64,000 nucleotides of DNA from Paenibacillus sp. PCH8 (GCF_002968835.1 NZ_PKQK01000002.1:124001-188000), one strand, 5' to 3'. Shown: positions 55,237 to 64,000, numbered from the stretch's first letter. Numbers and translations are program-made. Notes: generated by a model not told the origin, from the letters alone.

Positions 55237-55806
55237 TCAGAAAATCTTCTTGGTCTCCCGATCATCCTTCAGAATCTCCACCGCCTCCCGGAAACGCAAG
55301 GAATGTACGATTTCCCGTTCCCGCAGAAACTTCAGACTATCCTGCAGATCCACGTCATCGGTCATGTCAATCAACCATTGATATGTAGCCCGGGCTTTCT
55401 CTTCCGCTGCAATATCCTCATACAGATCCGCAATCGGATCACCCTTGGCCTGAATATACGTTGCGGTAAAAGGTACACCTGCTGCATTACTGTAGAAGAG
55501 GGCCTTGTCATGGTTAACGTAGTGAGCAGCCAGACCAGCTTGCTCCAGCTGTTCCACTGTAGCATCTTTGGTCAGCTTATAGATCATCGTAGCAATCATC
55601 TCGAGGTGCGCAAATTCTTCCGTGCCTATGTCATTTAGCAGACCAATAATTTTCTCTGGAATCGTATAACGCTGGTTCAGATAACGAAGAGCTGCGGCCA
55701 ATTCTCCATCCGCACCTCCATACTGTTCCATCAGTAATTTGGCCATATGAGGATCACATTTACTCACTCGAACGGGATATTGCAGCTTTTTCTCATATAC
55801 CCACAT
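55237..55806 (-). CDS. cotJC: Spore coat protein CotJC (manganese-catalase family)
   Basis: A 189-residue ferritin-like protein of the manganese catalase family. Metal-binding Glu/His helices are seen in GELAAALRYLNQRY, GTEEFAHLEMIATMIY and DIAAEEKARATYQWLID. CotJC is a B. subtilis spore coat component encoded by the sigma-E-dependent cotJABC operon. ATG 55806 follows AGGAGGAG; the seven-codon extension in the longer frame is spurious. Third gene of the operon. Confidence 0.95.
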   Translation of the reverse strand: MWVYEKKLQYPVRVSKCDPHMAKLLMEQYGGADGELAAALRYLNQRYTIPEKIIGLLNDIGTEEFAHLEMIATMIYKLTKDATVEQLEQAGLAAHYVNHDKALFYSNAAGVPFTATYIQAKGDPIADLYEDIAAEEKARATYQWLIDMTDDVDLQDSLKFLREREIVHSLRFREAVEILKDDRETKKIF

Positions 55807-55874
55807 GCAGGACTCCTCCTCCTTCAACTATTTGATCGATTCTGTCCCTGTCCCGATTACGTTTCATTCAAGGG

Positions 55875-56150
55875 TTAGACCTGCCAAGGCCAAGGTGTCT
55901 GGGACCACTCCCATGGATATTTGGAGAACGCATGACCAAAGTTCATTAACGGTCCATACCGTTGTTGAAACTCATGAGCTACCCGCATTCGCTCTTGGCT
56001 GAACTTGTTGTACTGTTCGATGCTTTGAAAATCTCCTGGATGGGTGTCCAGGTACAGATTCAACTCAACTAACACGAAATCCAGCGCCTGAAGTTCTTCA
56101 AGTAACTCATAGTATTTGGCATCACAGGCTTTCGGTGCTTCAGGCTCCAT
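55875..56150 (-). CDS. cotJB: Spore coat protein CotJB
   Basis: A 91-residue helical CotJB protein (YYELLEELQALDFVLVELNLYLDTHP, FSQERMRVAHEFQQRYGPL) ending in the Trp/Pro-rich PWEWSQTPWPW typical of the family. Its start overlaps the cotJA 3' end by 11 bases. Confidence 0.95.
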   Translation of the reverse strand: MEPEAPKACDAKYYELLEELQALDFVLVELNLYLDTHPGDFQSIEQYNKFSQERMRVAHEFQQRYGPLMNFGHAFSKYPWEWSQTPWPWQV

Positions 56151-56379
56151 CTGCTTCCACCTTCCTTCCCTTTGATTTCTTGGATGTGTAAGGGCTATAC
56201 AATGCAGGCCATAATGTTCCCAGTCTCAGAGCTTCTGCCGGGCTGAACTGGGGCCAACCCATCGGTTGGAAAGGGATAAATAACTGCGGTGGCACAAGAT
56301 ACGTGCGAATTTCCATCGGTTTACAAGGATCAAACGGCCCCACAAAAGGGGCATACGCTCGAATCTGCGGATCTTTCAT
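56140..56379 (-). CDS. cotJA: Spore coat associated protein CotJA
   Basis: A 79-residue Pro/aromatic-rich protein; YLVPPQLFIPFQPMGWPQFSPAEALRLGTLWPALYSPY (about 27-64) is the CotJA signature. First gene of cotJABC. GGAAGGAGG lies upstream of the ATG. A basic tail (SKKSKGRKVEADGA) overlaps cotJB. Confidence 0.95.
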   Translation of the reverse strand: MKDPQIRAYAPFVGPFDPCKPMEIRTYLVPPQLFIPFQPMGWPQFSPAEALRLGTLWPALYSPYTSKKSKGRKVEADGA

Positions 56380-56535
56380 CAGAAACGCCTCCTTCCATCG
56401 ATGTTAATGGTGAATCCCACATCACATTTCAAACCATTGCTTCCCGTCTCTATATCCATATGTTTCAGTTCTGTAAGTTAATCCCCTTTCAGTCAAAACC
56501 GGTACAGGAATTTCTCGTGTCCTCTTCACTCCGAC

Positions 56536-56582
56536 ACAAAAAGACCCTTGAAAGCACCTACTTGGCACTTCCAAAGGTCTAT
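56536..56582 (-). terminator. Terminator of the CNNM/CBS membrane protein gene
   Basis: Minus strand AGACCTTTGGAAGTGCC / GGTGCTTTCAAGGGTCT imperfect stem followed by TTTTTG, about 80 bases after the stop codon. Confidence 0.7.
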
Positions 56583-56658
56583 ATCATGGCAGATTCCTTA
56601 ACTTCCAAACAACTTTCACACTCACCTGTTCGATTTATCACCGTCATGCAACGCTGAA

Positions 56659-58011
56659 CTATCCCTCTGCCTCATCTCCCGAGTGCAATTCTTGCGGGAG
56701 CGATTGCTTGTATACTTTGACTCGGGTAATTCGCAATCGAGTGGATTCTTCCACTTCAAAAGCATATCCATTCAATTCCCGTGTCTTGCCCTTGGCGGGA
56801 CTGCCTTCAAGCTCTTTGAACAGCCACCCGCCAATGGTATCCACTTCTTCATCCTCAATGATCGCTCCAGTCCACTCATGAACCTCTTCAATGAGACAAC
56901 GACCATCAATGGAAAATGAATCACCACTTCGCTCCATATGTGGACGCTCATCTTCAAACTCGTCATACAAGTCTCCAACGATCTCTTCCAGAATTTCTTC
57001 GGCCGTCAGTAATCCCGCTGTACCCCCATATTCATCAACAACCAGCGTCATCTGAGAATGTTTCTTCTGCATCAGACGCAGCACATGGCTGATTTCCATG
57101 GATTCAGGGACGTTCAAGATTGGACGGACAAGTGAAGCCAGATCATGTTGTTGCTCCGGTTCAGCCAGTAGCAGATCGGTAATGTGGATAAACCCGATAA
57201 TCTCATCTTTGTCTTCTACCGCGACAGGATACCGGGAGTGTTTGGTTGCATGGATAATCTTCAGGTTCTCTTCCAAAGACATATGGGTATACAGACAATC
57301 CATATCTGTACGCGGCAACATCACTTCCCGGGCCAACATATCGGAGAAATCAAAAATGTTATCCATCAGCTTGATCTCATCCTTGTCAATGATACCACTT
57401 TTGGCACTCTGCTTCATCAGAATACGAAGTTCATCTTCCGAGTGAGCTTCTCCTTCACTGGCAGGTTCGATACCTGCCAATCGCAGCAACGCATTCGCTG
57501 ATGCATTCAGTACCCAGATGAACGGGAAGAATATCTTATAGAACAACAGCAAGGGTGCAGACAGGAACAAAGCCACTCCGTCTGTTTTTTGAATCGCCAA
57601 AGATTTAGGCGCAAGCTCACCCAGCACGATATGCAGAAACGTTATGATACAAAAACCGATAATGACGGACACTGTCGAGATCAGCCCAGTATCTCCTACA
57701 CCGAGCTTGAACATGAGGGGCTCAACGAGCAATTCGGAGATGGCCGGTTCTCCCAGCCAACCGAGTCCCAGTGAAGTCAGCGTTATACCGAACTGAGTTG
57801 CCGATAGATAGGAATCCAGTTTACCATTCACCTTCAATGCATAACCGGCCATTCGGTTTCCTTCACTCTGCAATTGAGTTAAGCGTGTCTGCCTTACTTT
57901 CACCAGGGAAAATTCCGCTGCAACAAATACGCCATTCAAAAATACGAGCAAAAAGACACAGACCAGATTAAATACCAGCTGTCCAAGATGAAATTCGGTA
58001 TGAATACCCAA
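56659..58011 (-). CDS. Hemolysin C-like CNNM/CBS-domain membrane protein (CorC/YhdP-type)
   Basis: A 450-residue protein: a DUF21/CNNM membrane domain with four helices (about 10-180, beginning FLLVFLNGVFVAAEFSLVKVRQTRL), a CBS pair (about 210-335, MLPRTDMDCLYTHMSLEENL and SQMTLVVDEYGGTAGLLTAEEILEEI), and a C-terminal CorC/HlyC domain. Homologues are implicated in Mg2+ export or homeostasis; the hemolysin label is historical. The start is TTG with AAGGGGAG 8 bases upstream. It stands alone with its own terminator. Confidence 0.9.
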   Translation of the reverse strand: MGIHTEFHLGQLVFNLVCVFLLVFLNGVFVAAEFSLVKVRQTRLTQLQSEGNRMAGYALKVNGKLDSYLSATQFGITLTSLGLGWLGEPAISELLVEPLMFKLGVGDTGLISTVSVIIGFCIITFLHIVLGELAPKSLAIQKTDGVALFLSAPLLLFYKIFFPFIWVLNASANALLRLAGIEPASEGEAHSEDELRILMKQSAKSGIIDKDEIKLMDNIFDFSDMLAREVMLPRTDMDCLYTHMSLEENLKIIHATKHSRYPVAVEDKDEIIGFIHITDLLLAEPEQQHDLASLVRPILNVPESMEISHVLRLMQKKHSQMTLVVDEYGGTAGLLTAEEILEEIVGDLYDEFEDERPHMERSGDSFSIDGRCLIEEVHEWTGAIIEDEEVDTIGGWLFKELEGSPAKGKTRELNGYAFEVEESTRLRITRVKVYKQSLPQELHSGDEAEG

Positions 58012-58057
58012 GTTGAAACTCCCCTTCTGGATCTATTTCAGGAATACACCTGGAATA

Positions 58058-59194
58058 TCAACGTGTGATTGCCTTTCTCGATTTGAAATCCACACCTTTA
58101 TAATACATATCTGCCACCAGCAGGTTTGGTCCGCAACAAGATGCGATATCACAATGGCAGTTGACCGTCTGATTCAACGGATGTTCAGCGGACCATTCAT
58201 GGAACACATCATCCAGTTTCCGATCACTAATATTGCCAAATGCCGGGATATCCGCAAAATCCGTTACATACACATTGCCCGTAAACATGTTGACATTAAC
58301 TCGGTTACGTCCATCCGGATCATTCCGTACCGTTACATTAGGCTCACTGTATAGTCGGTTAATCAATTCACGATCCTGCTCTGCTGTACTGCATGCGAAG
58401 AATGGCAGGGTCCCGAAAAGCATCCACATATCTTTGTCACGCACATCAAGCAAACGATGGATGGCTGATCTCATATGGTCCAGTGATAATACAGGCAGAG
58501 CAGAAGCAAAGTTCGAATTATACATCGGATGCACTTCATGACGAACACAGCCCATTTCACGAATCAATTGATGAATACCATCCAGCTTGTCGTGAGTACG
58601 GAAATTAATCATGGATTCAGCAGAGATGAACATGCCTGCTTCACTTAATTTACGGGAATTCTCAATCATTTTCTCGTACATCTTCACCGCTACTTCACGT
58701 TTCACAGGTCTCCCACTATTCGCAAATCCGACTTGATGGAAATCGTCTGCATTCAGGTAGTTGAATGAAATATGCATAACGTCCAGATAAGGTAAAAGTT
58801 GCTCATACCTGCTAATATCCAGCGTTAGGTTCGAATTGATCTGGGAACGGATTCCACGTTCCTTGGCATATTTGAGCAGCGGGATAATCATCTCATCCAC
58901 TGTTTTCTGGCTAAAACTTGGCTCGCCACCCGTCAGACTGATCGTCTGCAGATGTTCCACCTCATCCAAACGTTTCAGCATCAAGGGTAGCGGAAGCGCC
59001 GGCGCTTCACGCATCGTAAGCATATCTCCCACGGCACAGTGCTCGCACCTCATGTTACACAGATGTGTCACAGTCATTTCTACACTGGTCAGCACATGGC
59101 GTCCATATGTACGCAGAGAGCCGATCGGATCCCATGGATCATTCGTCGGCGATAAAGGCATCGGTTGCACCGATCCTGAGTTTAGCATGGTCAT
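58058..59194 (-). CDS. yfkAB: Radical SAM/CxCxxxxC-motif protein (YfkAB-type)
   Basis: A 378-residue radical SAM enzyme. The CxxxCxxC cluster motif is CNMRCEHC (C46, C50, C53), SLTGGEPSFSQKTV follows, and a C-terminal Cys-rich segment CHCDIASCCGPN (near 350) defines the YfkAB CxCxxxxC family and may bind a second iron-sulfur cluster. The reaction is not known. Start ATG follows GTGAGGAAC. No partner genes are adjacent. Confidence 0.9.
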   Translation of the reverse strand: MTMLNSGSVQPMPLSPTNDPWDPIGSLRTYGRHVLTSVEMTVTHLCNMRCEHCAVGDMLTMREAPALPLPLMLKRLDEVEHLQTISLTGGEPSFSQKTVDEMIIPLLKYAKERGIRSQINSNLTLDISRYEQLLPYLDVMHISFNYLNADDFHQVGFANSGRPVKREVAVKMYEKMIENSRKLSEAGMFISAESMINFRTHDKLDGIHQLIREMGCVRHEVHPMYNSNFASALPVLSLDHMRSAIHRLLDVRDKDMWMLFGTLPFFACSTAEQDRELINRLYSEPNVTVRNDPDGRNRVNVNMFTGNVYVTDFADIPAFGNISDRKLDDVFHEWSAEHPLNQTVNCHCDIASCCGPNLLVADMYYKGVDFKSRKAITR

Positions 59195-59332
59195 TGTTCC
59201 TCACCTTATTCCTTTTATTAACCTAAAAAGTTTTCTTTACATCATACCTTGTGTTTCTCTTTTTGGAGTTATCTTTTATCATAGCACAATTTTGAGTGCT
59301 CCGGCACACGCCCACCCTGTCCATTACATGAC

Positions 59333-59399
59333 AAAAAAACGCTCACGCAACTCGGGGGACAATCATGAATCGGCCCCGATATTACGCCATGAGCGCTAA
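59333..59399 (-). terminator. Probable terminator of the first HD-GYP gene
   Basis: Minus strand GCGCTCATGGCGTAA pairs with TTGCGTGAGCG across a 30-base loop, followed by seven T. Confidence 0.6.
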
Positions 59400-59415
59400 T
59401 TTCTTTCAAGCTTGT

Positions 59416-60537
59416 TCAGCTATCCATTCGTTCATTCTGGGCTACTGCTGGTGCATCTTCGACACCCTCCACACCCGTGATCATCACTGACAGTGCTGTC
59501 GACAAGTTAATTTCGTAAGGTGAAGACAACGTCTCACCGTCGGCATCCTTCAGCACTCGGATAAGCGGACGTTGAGGCACGCGTGGATGAATGGCTGCAA
59601 CTACCCCGACCTCTCCGGTACTGAGTGTAACCGATAGACCTACAGGATAGATTGCCACACAATCCCTGAATCTCTCAAGCATCCGTTGTTCATAGAGTGT
59701 GCCTGAACCGGTATACAGCACCTCCACTGCCTGGTGTGGCAACAAGGCTTGCCGATATACCCGATTCGTTGTCATCGCATCATATGAATCAGCAAGCGCA
59801 ATCCACTTGGCATATTCATGAATTTCCTTGTCCTTCAGACCGAAAGGATAACCACTGCCATCGATTCGCTCATGGTGCTGCAATGCACAATGCGCAGCCA
59901 GCAGCGGTATACCCGGTTCGTCTTTGAGTATGCGATGTCCATATGTAGTGTGCTGTTGAATAATTTTGAATTCCTCATCACTTAATCTGGAAGGCTTATG
60001 CAGAACTTCTGGTGCAATCTGTGTTTTGCCAATATCATGCAACAAGGCGCCCAGGCCAATCTCCATTAATTGCTGACGTGTGTACCCCGAAGCGACACCA
60101 AGAACCAATGTGTACACACATACATTCAGCGAATGATTATACAGGTCAAAATCACGGGAATTCATGTCCATGAGCATAATCATGGCTTCCTTCTGGCCAC
60201 CAATGTCTTCCAGAATACTATTCATCACACCACTTAGCGCTTTACCAAAATGAGGAATCCGGTTCTTGCTTTTCAGCCCGGACATATTCTGAAACTGCTG
60301 CTTAATCTCTGCAAGCGCCTTTCGCTTGGTCTCTTCCTGCAGCATCTCCGGCACAATGATATCCTCTGTTGCCGCATCTTTGATATACACATAGCCGACC
60401 CCGAGATCCTTCAGGCGCCCAATCAATCGACTGGTCAGCTCTACATCTTCACTGAGCAGAACCAGTCCTTCTTCACTAAAAATACGTTTCCCCAGCTTCA
60501 TGCCAGGCTGCAATAAGTTTATATGTACTAAACGCAC
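59416..60537 (-). CDS. HD-GYP domain protein (probable cyclic di-GMP phosphodiesterase)
   Basis: A 373-residue protein with an N-terminal DUF3391-like module (LVHINLLQPGMKLGKRIFSEEGLVLL) and an HD-GYP domain (about 130-300). The HD pair is in GALLHDIGKTQIAPEVL, and HHERIDGSGYPFGLKDKEIH is the GYP signature. ALADSYDAMTTNRVYR completes the metal site. It should hydrolyse cyclic di-GMP. A Glu/Val-rich C-terminal region of about 75 residues follows. GTG start with GAGAGGATA upstream. It resembles the second HD-GYP gene at the window's right edge in domain plan. Confidence 0.9.
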   Translation of the reverse strand: MRLVHINLLQPGMKLGKRIFSEEGLVLLSEDVELTSRLIGRLKDLGVGYVYIKDAATEDIIVPEMLQEETKRKALAEIKQQFQNMSGLKSKNRIPHFGKALSGVMNSILEDIGGQKEAMIMLMDMNSRDFDLYNHSLNVCVYTLVLGVASGYTRQQLMEIGLGALLHDIGKTQIAPEVLHKPSRLSDEEFKIIQQHTTYGHRILKDEPGIPLLAAHCALQHHERIDGSGYPFGLKDKEIHEYAKWIALADSYDAMTTNRVYRQALLPHQAVEVLYTGSGTLYEQRMLERFRDCVAIYPVGLSVTLSTGEVGVVAAIHPRVPQRPLIRVLKDADGETLSSPYEINLSTALSVMITGVEGVEDAPAVAQNERMDS

Positions 60538-60609
60538 AGCCTATCCTCTCCCGCTCCGTAGATGTAATAACCACTAGCCGCCGCTTCAGCAGAAGGCAAG
60601 TCCTTTTAT

Positions 60610-62040
60610 TTAGCTTTCACGCCAGCGGGACCGCAGGCTGTCATCCAGCGCCCCTGGTCGTTTTAATTCCTTTTCCAGCAAATCGCGTAGGAATTCCGGA
60701 AGATGGTAACGCGTACCGATTCCATGAGCCAGAGAAGGATACCCCACATTGAACGTAAACATATCCAGTGTTCCAACGATATACTCACATTGATCTTCCA
60801 TAGGCTCCCCATTGATGTAGATCGCCTTAATTTTCTCATAGGCTGGCGCATGTGAATGATAATGAACTTCCATTCCGTCCATACACAACGTGCCGAGGAG
60901 TTGACCCCGAAAGCCGAATCCCACAATGGGTTTACCTGAATACTCGTCCAACAAGGACTGCTCAAGTGCTTCACGAATCTGATTTCCACTCAAGCATATT
61001 GTACAAGCATTTATAGGAGATGGACATAGGGAATGTAACATTCCTTTGGTAATATTTCCTTGCGGAAGATCTCCAAGAAGCTGACCCGCATTGACCAGAG
61101 ACAGCTGCCCCCCTGTAAAATGACGAACGGCTTGCGCAAGCAAGGATCCAAAAGGCGATTCCCTGTCATAATGGATCGGCAGAATTCGGTCCGTCATTAC
61201 AGCGGTTTGATCCAGTGCTCTCTCGGCTTCCGTTCGATTCGTAGCGATTGCGAGCGTCACGCGCTCATCCAGTAACATATTCCGGGCAGCAACACATCCG
61301 CTACTTACCAGTTGTATAGATCTTATGCCATTGCTTCGCTCCAGCACCACTTTCCCAAGCCATTGACCGAATTTTCCAGCTGCGCCCAGCACGGTCTGAC
61401 CAATGACTAGCGGTTCTTCCAGAACATGATGTGTATGCCCGCCGAGGATAACATCAATGCCAGCAATCTGCTCTGCCAGTCTCCGGTCTGTCGAAAGTCC
61501 AAGATGAGAAAGAATAACCACGACATCCACTTCAAGGCGTAATGCTTCAACCTGAACTCTTAATGTCTCCACCGGGTCCAGAACATCCCATCCAAGTAGT
61601 TCATAGAACGTTGTGAAGGGCGCAGTAGCCCCCAGCAGACCAATGCGAAACGGACCTTTCTCCACGATCAGAAAAGGCTTCATCCATATTGGCGGAAGGC
61701 CGGTATCCTGTTCGACAACATTGCCGCACACTACAGGACAGAGAAGTCCAGAGTACGACTGCGCGAGCTGATCTGGCGTAAATGTCAGTCCTTCGTTGTT
61801 CCCGATGGTAATGGCATCATAACCAGTCAGATTGATTACATCGACATTAGCCGTGCCCAGCGTTCCTTCTGTCTCCACGGCCATCCGGTCCATATGATCA
61901 CCTATATCCAACACAAGAATGTTTCCGCCTTGTTCACGTTCTTCATGGATCATAGCGGCGATGGTGCTCATGGAGCCGAAGTGACTATGGATGTCATTCG
62001 TGTGCAGAATCGTTAACGTTTCCTTTTCCCTGGTGCTCAT
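60610..62040 (-). CDS. yunD: Metallophosphatase/5'-nucleotidase (YunD-like)
   Basis: A 476-residue cytoplasmic 5'-nucleotidase-family enzyme without signal peptide. The metallophosphatase domain has LTILHTNDIHSHFG (about 10-23), DIGDHMDRM, GNNEGLTF, VILSHLGLSTDRRL and DVILGGHTHHVLEEP; the C-terminal nucleotidase domain follows from about 285. It is closest to YunD of B. subtilis. The GNNE motif instead of GNHE is noted as a family feature from memory. ATG 62040 has GGGGGTGG upstream. It is divergent from the molybdopterin synthase gene. Confidence 0.88.
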   Translation of the reverse strand: MSTREKETLTILHTNDIHSHFGSMSTIAAMIHEEREQGGNILVLDIGDHMDRMAVETEGTLGTANVDVINLTGYDAITIGNNEGLTFTPDQLAQSYSGLLCPVVCGNVVEQDTGLPPIWMKPFLIVEKGPFRIGLLGATAPFTTFYELLGWDVLDPVETLRVQVEALRLEVDVVVILSHLGLSTDRRLAEQIAGIDVILGGHTHHVLEEPLVIGQTVLGAAGKFGQWLGKVVLERSNGIRSIQLVSSGCVAARNMLLDERVTLAIATNRTEAERALDQTAVMTDRILPIHYDRESPFGSLLAQAVRHFTGGQLSLVNAGQLLGDLPQGNITKGMLHSLCPSPINACTICLSGNQIREALEQSLLDEYSGKPIVGFGFRGQLLGTLCMDGMEVHYHSHAPAYEKIKAIYINGEPMEDQCEYIVGTLDMFTFNVGYPSLAHGIGTRYHLPEFLRDLLEKELKRPGALDDSLRSRWRES

Positions 62041-62159
62041 CACACCGCCACCCCCGCTCTTCAATAAACGTACATTCTTCTAATAGATTAGCATAACATT
62101 TTCAGTGCCGTTATGATATATTTATAGGGTTTAGAGATAAAAAGAGGTGAGTCATTCAT

Positions 62160-62906
62160 ATGAAATTGACAATTCAACTATTTGCAGGCATCGCAGAACG
62201 CTTAAATACATCCCTTCTGGAGTATGAATATATCGGAAATGATCCTACGCCTGCCGAATTAAAAGAAAGACTGAGCCTGGCCTACCCCGAGGCAGCTTCT
62301 CAGATACGCACATCTTTTTTGGCAGTTAACCAGCAGTACGCTCCTGCCGATACTATACTCAAGTCAGAAGACGAACTTGCATTAATCCCTCCTGTCTCCG
62401 GAGGTGATGGCACACGTATACCCAAGCATCGTTCTGCTTCTCTTGAGCATCGAACTGAAGATGGGTTATTTCTGATTACAGAGTCCGCCTTGTCTGTGGA
62501 AGATACAACGGCGCTAGTGATTACTGCGAACCATGGGGCAGCCCTTACTTTTGTAGGTACGACCCGTGAAATGACTGGTGAACAGCGCACCATACATCTG
62601 GAGTATGAGGCCTATGTGCCGATGGCACTCTCTCAGATGGCAGCCATCGGTTCGGAAATTTCCGAACGTTGGCCTGGTGTGATGTGTGCAATTAGTCACC
62701 GAATCGGGAAGGTTGACGTGGCAGAGATCAGTGTTGTTATCGCTGTCTCCTCGCCTCATCGCAACGACTGTTATGACGCAAGTCGCTATGCCATTGAACG
62801 ACTCAAACAGACGGTCCCCATCTGGAAAAAAGAAATGTGGGAAGATGGATCTGAATGGAAGGGTCACCAACTAGGACCCTGGAACCCAACCGACAAGAAT
62901 CAATGA
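62160..62906 (+). CDS. Molybdopterin synthase, fused small and large subunits (MoaD-MoaE)
   Basis: A 248-residue fusion. Residues 1-82 are a MoaD ubiquitin-like domain ending in LALIPPVSGG (Gly81-Gly82). Residues about 100-245 are MoaE, with ALTFVGTTREMTGEQR, LEYEAYVPMALSQM, ISHRIGKVDVAEISVVIAVSSPHR and the active-site PIWKKEMWEDGSEW. MoaE transfers sulfur from MoaD's C-terminal thiocarboxylate to precursor Z, so MoaD needs a free Gly-Gly end. Here 166 residues follow it. The same layout occurs in mycobacterial MoaX, which is cut after the Gly-Gly. AAGAGGTGAG precedes the ATG. No other molybdenum cofactor genes lie in the window. Confidence 0.9.
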   Translation: MKLTIQLFAGIAERLNTSLLEYEYIGNDPTPAELKERLSLAYPEAASQIRTSFLAVNQQYAPADTILKSEDELALIPPVSGGDGTRIPKHRSASLEHRTEDGLFLITESALSVEDTTALVITANHGAALTFVGTTREMTGEQRTIHLEYEAYVPMALSQMAAIGSEISERWPGVMCAISHRIGKVDVAEISVVIAVSSPHRNDCYDASRYAIERLKQTVPIWKKEMWEDGSEWKGHQLGPWNPTDKNQ

Positions 62907-63023
62907 GCCATTTCACCTCTCTATTAGAGTGGGTGAATAGTAAATAAGTCGTTGTCAACCCATTTTTTTCTTGTTATTATAATCATATGTGTCGATATTA
63001 GTCGAGGAAAAGGTGGTTTATAC

Positions 63024-64000
63024 GTGAGAGTGCATGTTACAGATCTTAAACCTGGAGACCTTTTAGAAAATGATGTATATAACAGCTCGGGTCTCCACAT
63101 GCTGATGAAAGGTTCCTCTCTCAGTGAAGATGACATATCCAAGCTGTTACAACACGGAATCGATTACGCAGATGTAGAACACACAACATCCGACCTACAC
63201 TCTGATGCACTAACCATACCTTCCGATCAAACACGTCTGTTAACTAAGCTGTTTAACGATACGATCAAAGGTACTGAGTCTCTGTTCCAACAAGCACTGG
63301 AGAAGGGCTTTATTGATGAGACACAGGTCGATGAGATTTTGATTGCCCTAACTGGACAGTTGGAAAAACAAAAAGACGTTGTTTCCCTGTTGCTGATGCT
63401 GGATGGGGATAACGATTACACCTACAACCATTCGTTACAAGTCGGAATGCTCGCTTTTTATATTGCCGGCTGGATGGGCTACAATCCCGAGGAATGTCTG
63501 ACCGTAGCCAAAGCAGGATATCTACATGATATCGGCAAATCCAAGATTCCTTCTGAAATATTACATAAACCAGGTAAACTGACCACGGAAGAATTCGATG
63601 AGATGAAGAAACACACATTCTATGGATACGATATCATTAAAGAATCCACTCAGGATGAAATTCTGGCCACGGTTGCCCTCCAGCATCATGAACGTGAGGA
63701 TGGAAGTGGTTATCCGCATGGACTCCAAGGTGAAGACATCCATCCATACGCCCGTATAACCGCTGTAGCGGATGTCTACAGCGCCATGACTACCAATCGG
63801 GTGTATCAGACCAAACAGGAGCTTATCTCTGTTCTGTGCGAACTGTACAGCCTTAGCTTTGGTCAGTTGAACGCCGAAGCAACTCAGGAACTCATCAAGC
63901 ACATGCTGCCGAATTTTATCGGTAAACGAGTTCTGCTTACCACTGGACAGACAGGGTCAATTGTTATGAACAATCCTGCGGATTACTTCCGACCACTGGT
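63024..64000 (+). CDS. HD-GYP domain protein (partial, runs off the window)
   Basis: At least 325 residues, open at the right edge. An N-terminal module (VHVTDLKPGDLLENDVYNSS) matches that of the other HD-GYP protein. A linker helix and an HD-GYP domain (about 130-270) follow: AGYLHDIGKSKIPSEIL with the HD pair, QHHEREDGSGYPHGLQGEDI, and AVADVYSAMTTNRVYQ. It is a probable cyclic di-GMP phosphodiesterase. GTG 63024 is 8 bases after AAAGGTGG; a second GTG two codons later is possible. The 117-base gap after moaD-moaE suggests its own promoter. Confidence 0.87.
   Translation, partial: MRVHVTDLKPGDLLENDVYNSSGLHMLMKGSSLSEDDISKLLQHGIDYADVEHTTSDLHSDALTIPSDQTRLLTKLFNDTIKGTESLFQQALEKGFIDETQVDEILIALTGQLEKQKDVVSLLLMLDGDNDYTYNHSLQVGMLAFYIAGWMGYNPEECLTVAKAGYLHDIGKSKIPSEILHKPGKLTTEEFDEMKKHTFYGYDIIKESTQDEILATVALQHHEREDGSGYPHGLQGEDIHPYARITAVADVYSAMTTNRVYQTKQELISVLCELYSLSFGQLNAEATQELIKHMLPNFIGKRVLLTTGQTGSIVMNNPADYFRPL

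Noticed and set aside
1..64000. CRISPR arrays, tRNA, rRNA, prophage or conjugative genes
   Set aside because: None was seen by reading: no regularly spaced direct repeats, no rRNA core sequences, no tRNA TTCGA-CCA patterns in gaps, no phage structural or integrase genes.

Overview
The window is from an endospore-forming Gram-positive bacterium, almost certainly a Paenibacillus or close relative. Reasons: strong AGGAGG-type ribosome sites, sporulation genes (ytrH, ytrI, ytvI, cotJABC, a yheC/yheD array), and gene order close to the Bacillus subtilis stretch ytoI-ytpI-ytrI-ytrH-dnaE-accD-accA-pyk-ytzA(fxsA)-ytvI-citZ-icd-mdh-phoP/phoR. No rRNA, tRNA or CRISPR array is visible. Layout: (1) 1-7.4 kb: partial CBS-domain chemoreceptor-type protein, the phosphate two-component system (phoP with a Pho box at its own promoter, phoR with a one-base frameshift), a short-chain dehydrogenase, a diguanylate cyclase and a small membrane protein. 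(2) 7.5-17.9 kb: central carbon metabolism, with the TCA genes citZ-icd-mdh (cre-like site upstream), sporulation permease ytvI, fxsA, a thioesterase, pyruvate kinase, and accD-accA. The B. subtilis neighbours pfkA (between accA and pyk) and ytsJ (between dnaE and accD) are missing. (3) 18.2-24.8 kb: pgpA, a complete IS1182-type insertion sequence whose transposase ribosome site lies in a hairpin, and an unusually long dnaE with two low-complexity inserts. (4) 24.9-28.2 kb: an iron(III)-siderophore module, made of a Fur-box-controlled lipoprotein binding protein, a nitroreductase, and an AraC-type regulator whose C-terminus is a cytosolic copy of the same binding-protein fold. (5) 28.3-38.9 kb: sporulation genes ytrH and ytrI, a YtpI-like protein, ytoI, a MITE-like repeat, a YheA/YlbF-like protein, then five consecutive YheC/YheD ATP-grasp spore-coat-type genes. 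Two of the five carry one-base frameshifts in C-runs. (6) 39-48.1 kb: a probable uronate-oligosaccharide utilisation locus: two ABC permeases, YesM/YesN two-component system, solute-binding lipoprotein, KdgF-like cupin and heparinase II/III-type lyase. No ATPase is present. (7) 48.3-53.2 kb: a HAD phosphatase, then a cluster not recognised as any known pathway: ThDP-dependent enzyme, carboxymuconolactone-decarboxylase-like protein, STAS-like small protein and a ketoacyl synthase III-like protein that keeps the catalytic Cys but lacks the usual His and Asn. (8) 53.5-64 kb: two secreted proteins of unknown function, cotJABC, a CNNM/CBS membrane protein, a YfkAB-type radical SAM enzyme, an HD-GYP protein, a YunD-type nucleotidase, a fused MoaD-MoaE molybdopterin synthase, and a second HD-GYP protein cut by the window end. 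All three frameshifts (phoR and two yhe genes) are single-base losses in C/G runs. This points to consensus error rather than real gene loss, although slippage mutation cannot be excluded.
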